Origin: Ricordea florida
Lineage: Eukaryota; Cnidaria; Anthozoa; Corallimorpharia; Ricordeidae
Reading direction: 5' to 3'
Length of the DNA: 64,000 nucleotides
Assembly: GCA_949710005.1 (NCBI GenBank)
Contig: OX453279.1
Location: 12,146,078-12,210,077 of the forward strand
Shown one piece after another: positions 13,210-25,000 of this stretch. Under the pieces are notes generated by a model. That model had not been told where the DNA came from, searched no databases, and saw only the letters and a list, made by a program, of their open reading frames with translations. The position numbers and the translations under genes are program-made. Positions within the stretch are counted from its first letter, which is position 1; every line of letters begins with the position of its first letter.

Positions 13210-14970
13210 CTTTAAAATTTGTTAAAATCGTATCAGGCCACATTTAATGCGAAACGTTGCAAAACGTTTTAGAACGTGTTCAGCTAACTGAAATTTGATA
13301 TAAATAATTTTGGATGACTTTCAGTTGTAGGGGTGCCTTCTTTGGGTTTTTGCGAAAACATCGAATTTTAGAACTAAAGTTGTCAGATAGACTATAAGCT
13401 AACCTGAAGAAACGGCCTGGCCCTGAAATAAGCTAGTGATTAAATTATCCTGTACCAGTTAAACTTTGTCATCCCACGATGAAAAACAGTACAAGCTTTT
13501 TCCATAACAGAATTAGAATACTTACCAAATTCTCACTCTTTTTAATCCCTATAGATTTTTTCGGTCAGTCACTTGCCTTTTAAAAAAGAGTTTTAAATTG
13601 GAAAGTCACGTTTCGTATAACCGTCGGGCTCTCGGGGGAAAGACAATTTTAGCTAATTATATGAAGCCAGACACTGCACTGTCTCTATTACAAATACAAT
13701 AGGTAGACGTAGAAGCCCATTACATGGTAGACATTACTCTCCAGTTCTTCCGGACAATATACGAACTGGGAAAATAAAGCGCAGAAAATGTTAAAAATGT
13801 TTGGTTACATCTGGTAAGAGTTAAATCCCTAGGATAGGTGAGATTGTAAGTGGACTCTACACTGAAGGGTTCACAGGAGAGCTACACCGCGTAAAATTTA
13901 ATTTGCTGTCTCAAATAAAACTGACGTCTGTCCGGCTTTAATCCTCGCAGTGTAAATCGTAAGCCAATATAATACCAGGACTTGAACCTATGACTAGGTG
14001 TTACAATTGTTAATCAACTGCTTGAAACACCCGTTACAGATAACCTGTTACCACTATGAATTGACTTCAGTATTAACTCATGCATATCATCGCTTCGCCA
14101 ACGCCGCTGCCATGGGTTCAAGAACCCTTAGAACCTATAGCTTTCTTACAAGCTGGAAGGTTCTTATTCAAAATTGTACTAAAACTGCAATTTCCTTTCC
14201 ACATAGGACAGTATATACTGGCTTCATTTATTGTAGTATCTCTACGTGGATTAATTTCCTTGTCAGGGAACCTGATAAAAACTTGACAGCCGAGGAGAGG
14301 GCTGCCACAGAATACCTTATTTCATTTAGTTTGGGAGTAAAGTCCGACAATAGACCGACTGACAGGCTACTACGATAATCGGTAAAACAGAATAGTTCTC
14401 TGTTTTCAGGCCTTGCGTCAGAACTGAACTGTGTTCAATGCTCACCGGTCACTTGGACAATAGAGCCATTTTCGCCGTTTCTTTCTCGCCGTGACAGGTA
14501 AACTAGAAAGGCGACTGCGGAAAGCCAGGTTATTTCCGGTGCATACGTGTATCTCACCCCAGTCCATTCACATTTACTTAATTCAGAGACCGAGCCACAC
14601 GAAGGAAATGCAATGCCTTCAACCCTTCCGACGAGAGCTGAGTTCAATTCATCAATCACAAAACATTGCAAGAGATTGGAGTTATTTCACCACTTTGGAC
14701 AACACAACATTCTCAGCACTTTTCTCATGATAATCTGGCCGGGCGGAAAAACTGCTTGCTTTGGAGACGGAACTCGTAGCACAGCAATCCACATTACGTC
14801 CATCTACCGTGAGTACAAAGAAACCAAGAGGCTAAGGATACGAGGCCAGCAGGCATAGAATGTTACCAATGACAGCTTATCAGTCCATCACTTCCAACAA
14901 GCTCTGTCCATATTTCACTTGCTTGAGTCCCCGGCAAGGCACTGCTTCCAGGAATATATGCATGTACGAT

Positions 14971-17900
14971 TCATTCCATGTCTTCTGTTTTGGAGAACTC
15001 CCACACCTGGGCGAGTCGGCCATCGCACCCTCGCACCTTGGCGTGCTCACCGTTCATGGAGCCTCGGTCAATACATATATCTCGGCGCGGGTGATAGAGT
15101 CTTGAGTTCTAAGAGAACAATCAGATAACTTGTAAAACGCATATATCAGACATAACAAAATTTAAAACACCTGAATAACGACTCGACTCTAGTCAAACAA
15201 AGCGGATCCCTTGCCCCTAAAATTGACAGTGTTCCATCGCCACTACATCAGGAGAAATTTACATCGATGAAAAACACAAACAGCTATGGCTAGGAGAGCA
15301 ACAATCCCTTTACTAGTTACAGTCAAGCTCATTTTTAACCTCTAAACATCTCAACATACCTTGTACTCCCATTTCTGATTCTGTTGAAGCCCATCGCATT
15401 CTCTTAAATACAAATCGTAACCATTATAATCCAAGCAATTATCCTCTGATTTCAGTTCCCCTTTACTGGTGAGCACAAAGTACTGAAAAAGGGAAAACAC
15501 AAACACGGCAAAATCAAAACAGTGTTCCAGTTATTGAGTATTCTTGCCGACTGAAGACTTCGCCACTCGTCTGGGTGAACTGGAATGCTAACAACTAATA
15601 GTTGTCATATTTAACAATCATATACTGATGACGCACACACCCCTGCAAGTTGTCTTAATCTAGTAACATATTCACATGTTTACACTTGTAGTCATGCCTA
15701 TTCCAACATACGGATCAGTTTTATTCGGGATAGATTGTCATGTTAGGAGTTGAGACATGACTGGTAACGGCTTTCTCTTTGCATGCACGAGTAAAGACTT
15801 GTCCTTAGTTGCTGATCATACGGCGACTAACCAGGGTTACAAAAAGCTGTCCTCTGCACTCCCGAAAGGGCTGCCGATTAAGAATTGATATTCTTGCTAA
15901 CTTTTGGATTTTAAAAGGAGCCAAGTATTCTAAACTACATGAAATACCGGTAAAATGCAGCGACCAAGTGATGCATGTTGCATTATCACTGATGACATGT
16001 TCGGCCAAAATTCCACGGAATTCTTAAATACTTCCAAGAAGAAATCATCATGAGATATTCATTAAAGTGCTTAAAAATTGCTGCTTAAGCCAAGGTCACG
16101 AGAAACATTTCATATCATACTCGGCTTTCTTTATAAGACCTTATAAGTAGCGTTGTCGTTTTACATGATCAAACCATAGCTTTTTAATTTCACGTAATAA
16201 GTTAATATAATAAGAAACGCGATTCAGTTTCATGATGAACGACTTGTTTTGTGATTATTTTAAAGCTATTTTTGTATTGAGACATTTTATCACGAGTCAC
16301 GAGTGGTCGCTTACCAGAGAACTGACGATATTATATACTTATGGTCCCGAGGGAAACAGTTAGTTTTGTTTTCCTGAGAGTCCCTCGAACTCGAGCGGAA
16401 ACAAAACTAACTGTTTCCCGAGGGACCATACATTAAGTGCTTTGTTATATATTTAGACTTTCCCAAATAAAATATAGCAAAAACAAACAAGCAAACAAAG
16501 ACGGCACAACTGGCGCGCGGGCAAAAACTGCACATTTGTATCCCGGTCGGATAATATAATAATAATAATAACGAGGGATTAATATATAGCGCTTTTATCC
16601 AAGGCTCAAAGCGCTTTACAACCCTTTTTGTGGGGGACTTTGTCAGACTGTTTATTAATGCGCAAATTGCAGCCACGCAGCTCACAATCTTATTAGAGTG
16701 AATAGTAGGATACACAGGTGCCCCCAGAACAGAATAAGTGATACACCATCACACCAGGGACTACGTCCCCTACTCTTTCCGAACAGTGTGTGGGTTCTTT
16801 AACGTCCCACACCAGTACTGTGAGACGGGACCTACGTTTATCGTCCTTATCCGAGAAGACTAGAAAGTCTAACCATTTGCAGATGTCATTACAAAGGCAG
16901 CACTTTATCCTCAGTTATTTAAAGACAGTGTGGGTCCAGACGAGGATTTGAACCCACGACCTCCCGCACGGTAGTCCGGTGCTCTACCAACTGAGCTAAC
17001 CGGTCGGCGATACATTTGAATTTGATCAGGGAAACAAAGAATCAACCAATCACAGTGCTCGTTTTGTTGAGGTGAAAGTCTAGGTATATAACAAACATTG
17101 TTCGTATTTATGTTGTAGTTAAATTTTTTCCTTGGTTCAAATTTTATTTTCCTTTGTTTTCTAGTGTGGTAAATCATGATAATGAGTTTAAAACAAAGGA
17201 AAATAAAATTTGAACCAAGGATAAAATTGAATCACTTCATATACATGCGGTATGTACTTACTTGGTTGCCTCCCTGACCGTGACATTGGTACAAACCAAG
17301 AGGGGCATCGTCCTTCTTACCCAGAGTATCCAAACATTTGTCGCTAGAGGGATTTCGAACCTGCAAAACAAAGAAAGTACAACTATTTTGGTGCAAACTT
17401 ACTTAATCAAGTCGTTTGACCTCCGGCAGAGACGGTGGCAGCAGTGATATGTACTTGTTCGTTTTGAATAATTCGGCCAAGCCCTTGAAAAAAACTTTTA
17501 AAATTTAGGTGCGATTGAGGTGAAACACACCCTGAAAGCTTACTTACCAAGGCAAGCCGCACGCCTTCAATAGCGAAGCCGCAGCGAGCCCCTTGATCTG
17601 ATATAGCTTTGATCTGTTCCGAGTTCTTCGTTTTGATTAGTGATTGGTTTCGAGTTTCCTTTTAATACACTTTCCGAATTTTCTATTGCTATCCACTCCA
17701 GGCATTTTTGTGTTAACAGCTTTCCGCCCACAAAGTGTTGGGCTTTTGCAACAAAAAAAAAAACAAAAAAAAACAAAAACAATATTTATGTTGATCGAGG
17801 AGATCTGCATAATTCTTCATATTATACAACACTGAACTAACTTCAATTATTTCTGTATGCAGTGTTAATTTTTTTCGTTTTCAGTGCCGAGAAACACCGT

Positions 17901-20900
17901 CACTAAACTTAAGCAATTCATGGGCAGTTGTAGGGTTATGGATGTTTTTATCGAGAAAATAAGCTTCAGAATTTAAGAGGCTTTCAGTTATTTAGAGCAA
18001 ATAGTTGCTCATTTTACCTAACCACTTCGGCGCAAACGTGTTAGTAATCTCTTGCTAATAACTCCAAGATTTTGTATTTAAAAAAAAAAAAATAAATAAA
18101 TTATAATTATTAAGATCCATTTTTTCCTGGCTTTCTGTGCGTTCGCGCTATATTTGCTCTTTAATCCATCATAACTTTTCCCGATTAAGGGCTGAAAACT
18201 TGCTGTAAGGTATCTTTTTAAAAAATCCTAACAGAAAACACTGTTGCGTGAGCTCAATCGTTCAGTATTTTTTGTATTAAAGTGGAACCCCGCTCTACGG
18301 ACACCCGCTTAAAACGGACAGTTTCGTTTGTCCCGATGAAAAGGTCATATATCATTTCTAAAATTAGCCTGCTTAATACGGACACCGGCTAATACGAACA
18401 AAGGGCAATTTTACGTGTCCCAAGTCACAGTCTCTCCTATCGTCAAACCCGCTTTACGAACACCGGTAATCTGCACTGTCCATTTTCATTGTCACAGTTA
18501 TGTGCTAATTGTAAACACTGTTCCCTGTTTAAATCATGATAGATTTCTACCGCAATTTTATCAAAGTTTTATCAGTAAAAAAAGCAGCAAAACAGCGTGA
18601 TATGTTTGATTTTCGTGTTTCAATGATCGTGAGTTTTCTGCAAGATGAACTTGTTACAGTTACGTACAGATAAGAAATGGAAGGTTTTCTGGTAAAACTG
18701 TCTGCTTTAGTCTTTATATCGATATAATGTGTGTACGTGACGTTTTCCCTGACAGCCTGCTCAATACGGACACCCGGATAATACGGACACAAAGAGCCGC
18801 ATGTCCCCTTGCAGTCCGTATGAACCGGGTTCCACTGTATAGGATAATTGGCGTCAATCCTCCACTAATCAGTGAAATTACTGAGCTCTTGACATCACAA
18901 TACTATCGATGAAGAAGTAGCTACGGAAATTAAGCTAATCAGGACTTTTGCATAATAAGAAGAATCTCAAAGAACACCCTCCCACATCTGCACTATTTTC
19001 CATGTCAAGCTCAAGCTCATCTAGTAATAGGTAATTATCTTGACAGAATTACTTTTTAAGTGAAAAGTATTAAATTCAAATGAGTATATGGAAGACCGTA
19101 TACTTGAACTGCGGAGTAATAATGACATTAATTGATCATCGCCGTTATGTACACAACTTAAGCAACTGTAAAATTAAAGCCTGAAAAAAAAAAAAAAAAA
19201 CTCAGGCCTAAACGTGATTCGAACCCATGGCCTCTGCGATACCGGAGCAGTGCTCTACCAACTGAGCTATCAAGCCAACTGGGAGCTGGTCATGTTGTGA
19301 GTTGATAATATACGAACTCATGAAAAGTCTTTGTCCAACCTCCACGTAAAAAAAACTAAGCTGTTTTTTTTATAGCAAAATAACCAACGAGATAACTGTA
19401 CGAAGAAGTCAATTATATCTTAATGATATTTGAAGTATAAAGTATGAGGTAGTTCCAGACCTGTCCGGCAGCAACAAAGTTACTATCTGGTACTTCAAGT
19501 TCAGGGATGATGTTCTCCAGATACCACTTGAAACTATTGCACTGCAGCTTCTTCCGTAAGGCCAGTCGCTCACTGACATCATCATGTTTCTTTTTCTTCA
19601 AATCAAAGCGAATATTGTAGAAATGTTTACTGTACTCGTCCATCCAGACATCAGCAACTCGCATAAGATTACGGCTCACCACGTCAAGATCACCGCCTGG
19701 ACGAGCGGGAAATGAGTACGGGAAACGAGGTCTGAACACGTGACCAACACGTGAGCAGGGAAGCATTTCAATTGTACCACCGCACATCCAGACCTATAAA
19801 AACATTGAAAGGCAAACGATCTAACCGGTACATACAGTGAACAACAGTTTAACATAAAACGTAGCAGCAAAATACCCCAATTTATTACGGTATATGCCTG
19901 GTTCCGCGACTGGGCAAAATGAGGTGAATCTTTAGTTCTGATTGGCTAATCTAGCAGGCAAGATGGGCGTATGTTGCCCTCTCGAGATTGTCCGCTTTGT
20001 ACCGCAGCACAGTACAAACCAAAATGGTCACATATCTAATACTTTATTTACCAAGTTTGTTCGGTCAACATGGATGCATATTGGTCACGTTTTCTGTGCC
20101 TTTTTAATGACCTCCATTGGGTCTCGGTCAACAAAAATGCAACAAAGAACTTAACCAACACGCAGCAATATGCACCTAGACGCGTGGCCAACAACGGATA
20201 TCATGTGCCAACATTTTGAAAAGGTCAGTAATTTATATTTGCACAACAGCTTCTCTTTCTGGACTGAACTGTTGTTAATGTAAAAAAAACTGGGAGAACA
20301 ACATTCTCAGAAGTCTTGACTATTCATTGGGCTAGAAAGCAAGGCATAAAAGTTTCAGTTCACTGTTAAAAAATTATTTAGGATCGAAAGTTCAGAGGGA
20401 AGCTGACAATTCGAGTGATGGCCCTTCGTCAGAGCGCATCTACCAATTGGGCACTCTTAATAACGACCAAGGGATTAACGAACATTTTTCAATCATTCAG
20501 TTCACTCCCATTTATACGTTGCTTCGGCTTCGCCAAAAGGCAACAACTTATCCCAGACACAAACTCTACACAAACTATAATCCTACCATTCGATCTTACC
20601 AAGGGCGAACTTAGGGTCAGCCTCCCTCTCAACTTACAGTTGTACAACTTACGTTTATCAACTGGTTTGGTAAACCAACTTTTTGTGCGCTTCAATTTGC
20701 CACTGACGCAGTGCCAGCACTTTTGAAAACTAACCTCATTGTGTATGTTGAAAAATGATGACTACAATTTTACAATTTTATTTGTCTAAAGCTTTTAAAT
20801 CAATCAATATCGGAAGTGGTCTGTTTTTAGAAAAAAAAATGTGTGAACAGAAGCAGTCATGATCCACTGGTGTTTTCTCCTATATAGGTACCAGTTTGTA

Positions 20901-21601
20901 AGCTATTCCTGGCTACAGATTGACTCAACAATCCATTTAAAATCCTTAAAGACCATAACAAATTATTAGTTCATGTAAAGGGGTCTAACAAACATTTGCT
21001 TTCCTTCAATTGAGTTTATAAATAATAATGATAATGAATTTATACAGCGCACTTTTTTCATATGAATATGTTCAAAGGTGCTTCACACTTCTATTGGGTG
21101 AGATCGGACGACAGCATGTAATACATACCCTAAATGAAATCTCAAGATTTTCACCACCCCAGATGTCCATTCCTGTATCATAGGTTCCTATTTTCTGAAA
21201 ATAGTTCTTTTCAATGGAGAACAATCCCCCAGCCATCACAGGGGTTCTAATAAGAAATCGTAAAGTACGTTAGTTATTCCTCGCGAGGTTACTAATTTTA
21301 CCGTTTCCGGTCAGAGCACGTGGCTCGCAAGCCCCAGTAAATTGAGGCACGAGTTTTAATGTATATATATATATATATATATATAAAGTGTAAAAGTTGA
21401 TTAATCGTAAAACAGTGCTCAATACGTGAACGTAGAGCGAAGTAGTTGTTGCGGGAGAAAAAACACACAAACAAACTACAGGTTTATCCCTACAAGCCTG
21501 TTTCGTGGTTGCCCACTCATTGCCCACTCATGATGAGTGGGCAACCACGAAACAGGCTTGTAGGGATAAACCTGTAGTTTGTTTGTGTGTTTTTTCTCCC
21601 G

Positions 21602-21632
<31 letters not shown>

Positions 21633-22015
21633 TAAAGTTATGATGCTTCGAGCCAACAGGGATGCCACACGCCAGAAGGATCCAAAAGGATTCGTAGTCC
21701 AAACCTCGAGTAATGAAATTTGTAGGCAATTGTGGAAAACGAGGACGGACAACTTCGAGCGAAAAAAAAAAAATATATATATACAGTAAAAAATCTAAAA
21801 AAAGTTTAAAAATTTAATAAAAATAGACGTTTCGGTCAATGACCTTCATCAGTTGCAGTATATATATATATAGTTGTTGCGGGAGAAAAAAACACACAAA
21901 CAAACTACAGGTTTATCCCTATAAGCCTGTTTCGTGGTTGCCCACTCTCCCGCAACAACTACTTCGCTCTACGTTCACGTATTGAGCACTGTTTTACGAT
22001 TAATCAACTTTTACA

Positions 22016-22058
<43 letters not shown>

Positions 22059-25000
22059 TATATTCCAAGTATTTGTAATCTTTTTAATCTTGTTAACATA
22101 CTGTACTGAAGAAGCCCGAATGGGCGAAACGTCTACAGTATTAAACCTCATGTGAGAAGTTCGCTGTTCCTCTTTCATTCCTACTAAATCCACCGAGTGT
22201 AAGCGTCGCGTATCCTTTGGGATCCTTCTCACTAGCGTCATCGTTGGCAAACCTTCTTTTCTACACAACCATATATATATATATATATATATATAAATAC
22301 ATACATACATATACATATACATACATATACATACATATACATACATACATACATACATACATACATACATACATACATACATACATACATACATACATAC
22401 ATACATAAATCCCCTGACGAGTGGGCAACCACGAAACAGGCTTGTAGGGATAAACCTGTAGTTTGTGTGTTTTTTTCTCCCGCAACAACTACTTCGCTCT
22501 GCGTTCACGTATTGAGCACTGTTTTACGGTTAATCAACTTTTACACTATTATATATATATATATATATATATGTCTATATGTCTATATGTATATATATAT
22601 ATGCGGTCACAAAGTCAGTTGATGAAACCATACAGCTGGCATTTTTTGTTTTGCGTGTTTGAGGCAATCCTGACAGCATTGTTCAAACCAGTCCACTGAT
22701 CAGCCACCATTTTAGATGCTATGACAGAGTGGATTGGGGCAAGCCAAATCAGAAAACACTGATATTGTGGTGATTCCAAGGGGATCTGCTTCACTTCTAC
22801 AGCCATTTTTCTTTCAAAAAATGATTTTACAAAGATCAGTGACTGTGACTAAGAATCTAGCATGACTGATCAGTTCAGAGGGATTTAAATATAAGTGGTT
22901 GTTTTTCTGATGTTCTCTCCACAACATACTGTTTTTTGTTTCTGCCACCGTTTCAAACTTTATCAAAATAGGGTGAACTTAAGATATTAATTTCTTTGTC
23001 ACACTTTTAAGACCACTGACATTTCTAAATTATCTTTCCACAACAAATGAAATACTGTGGAATGATCTTTTAACAAATGTCTTACCTTATACCATCAGTT
23101 TCATCTTTCCGTCTCTCCATTTCATATTGTGGAACAGGTTTCCAGCCAAATTCTAGTCGCCAACGAAAGATTCCTCTATGAAAAGGCTCAGGTACAGCAT
23201 GATAATAAAAGTTCTGATCACTGATTTCATCTATAACAGGCATAACCACATTTGAATGATTCTCAGCGATTTTAGCAAGGAGTGGTACCAGCCAGCCCTT
23301 GGTACATTCACAATGAGCATCTAAAAAAGTAAGAACATCTCCTTTCGCTTCTGATGCTCCTTTCAGCCTTGCTCGGATTAGACCCTCCCTCCTTGGAAGA
23401 CGAATAATGTGAACAACTTTCAGCTGAGCTGCGTAATCTTCAAGTTTTTGCTTTAATTCATCTATAAGAAAATGCAAGAATAAATATGCTTCAAACTGCT
23501 TTTGTGGTGTTGTTGGTAACATGCTTATTTTCAAGGGGGGAGGTTGGTAAAACCCATTTGAATTTATGCTTCAATAACTTTACTGCAAAGGGCACATATT
23601 TTTTTCATCATATGCAACTCTGTTTTCTGCAATTTAAAGTTCACTAAATTAAAACTCTTAACTATTACTGGTACCTATTATTGGTGACTTCTTACTTGGT
23701 CAGCTCTCAATTCCCATAGAGGGTTTACCATTCCCACCTAAGCTATAAGAATGTATTTTTACTGAGTATAATACAATGTTATATAGGTTAAATTTTGGAG
23801 ACATTGGAGTAAGACTGATTCAGTACTCTTGAATTGAATTCCTCTAGTTCTGTTATCTGTTTGCTGAACAGAGTATCATGTTGTAAGGGGAGGTTGCATA
23901 TGGATTTTGCTGGGAGTGAAAATGTTAATAATATGCTGGAAACCGAATATAAACCTGTTGTATAGATTTCCTTCCTGCTAATGGTAATATCTTGACTGAT
24001 AGCCTACACATTAAGAAATATATCATCATTAAATTTGACTAAATGTTTGCTGGCTAATGGCTTCAGTAAGAGCTACATACTCATGGTGCACTGCCATCTT
24101 TTAACCTTTCACTGCCCATTATAAAAACAAACCTCAACTAAGGAGTTAAAGAGCTATAACTATAGGTAACAGTTGTCTAAAATACCTTGGGGGGTGGTGC
24201 CTACTTTTGTTTCTCTTTTTTTAAGCACAAACATACTAAATTAAAAGCTTACTAGATCCTAAAACGTAAATTTAATGTCATAATTAGTTGATAGATTGAT
24301 GGTTGCATCAAAGAATTAGATGGTTTTTTCCTGAAAATCCCATAAATCTAATTTGAGAAATATTTAATAAATGTTATTAGCTTGTTACTGCTGTCACAAT
24401 CACTTTCTTTTGTGTTCTATTCTGTTTGCAGCATTATAAAAGGAAATTGTAATATATCATAGTTATTTGAATGTCCAACCTACCTCTTTCACTTGCATCA
24501 TCGACAAGAATAATTTCCTTTAGCAAATGAGGTGGTGTACGGTTTATAACACTATGAACTGTTCGAAGTAGTGTTGACCAAGCTTCATTGTGGAAACAAA
24601 TAATGATGCTACTAGTAGGAAGATCCATGGCATATTTCTTTGTCTTACACCTAAAAAGAAGAGATCAACTCTTTTCTGAGTTCAATTCCAAAATTGCATT
24701 CATGAGGCAAAAGAAAACTTCCATTTGAACAAGCAACTCACAAACTGAAACAAAATCTCAGTCCTGGCAAATACAGATTAAGGCAGGCAATCCGCTTACA
24801 AGCAGGCCTTTTAAATCTTATGGGTAGTATTAACCATTGAACAATCTGTCAAATAACAGATATAGTTGATGCTAAAGCAAACACAAGACTGAATACTGGA
24901 GCAATGTTCCCCAAGCCTTAACTTAGTTCTATCTGACTACAAGTATGCCTTATGGTTGGACCAAGTATCAGTGTCATATTGATTTAACAATTTTGGTTCA

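Larger units (their letters stand above)
21360..22605. repeat. (TA)n/(CATA)n microsatellites with inverted copies of a ~110-bp repeat
   Basis: (TA)n tracts at about 21361-21384, 21609-21634, 22018-22052, 22270-22294 and 22550-22600; (TACA)n at 22295-22406. Between them a block (AGTAGTTGTTGCGGGAGAAA ... CGTGGTTGCCCACTC) occurs in inverted pairs (centre ~21533) and again near 21872-21990 and 22415-22545. Long translations here are artefacts of the repeats. Confidence 0.85.

Noticed and set aside
14435..14671. Last exon of the second GALNT gene at 14.4-14.7 kb
   Set aside because: No lectin motif. The true last exon was found at 15108-14971, where an in-phase acceptor precedes the gamma repeat.
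16931..17008. tRNA gene on the minus strand
   Set aside because: A and B boxes are good but the sequence continues into a repeated body found at two other loci; it is the head of a SINE. The same applies to 19205-19280 and 52835-52912.
22056..22508. Frames of 60-150 residues made of Tyr/Ile/Cys/Met repeats
   Set aside because: Translations of (TA)n and (CATA)n tracts.
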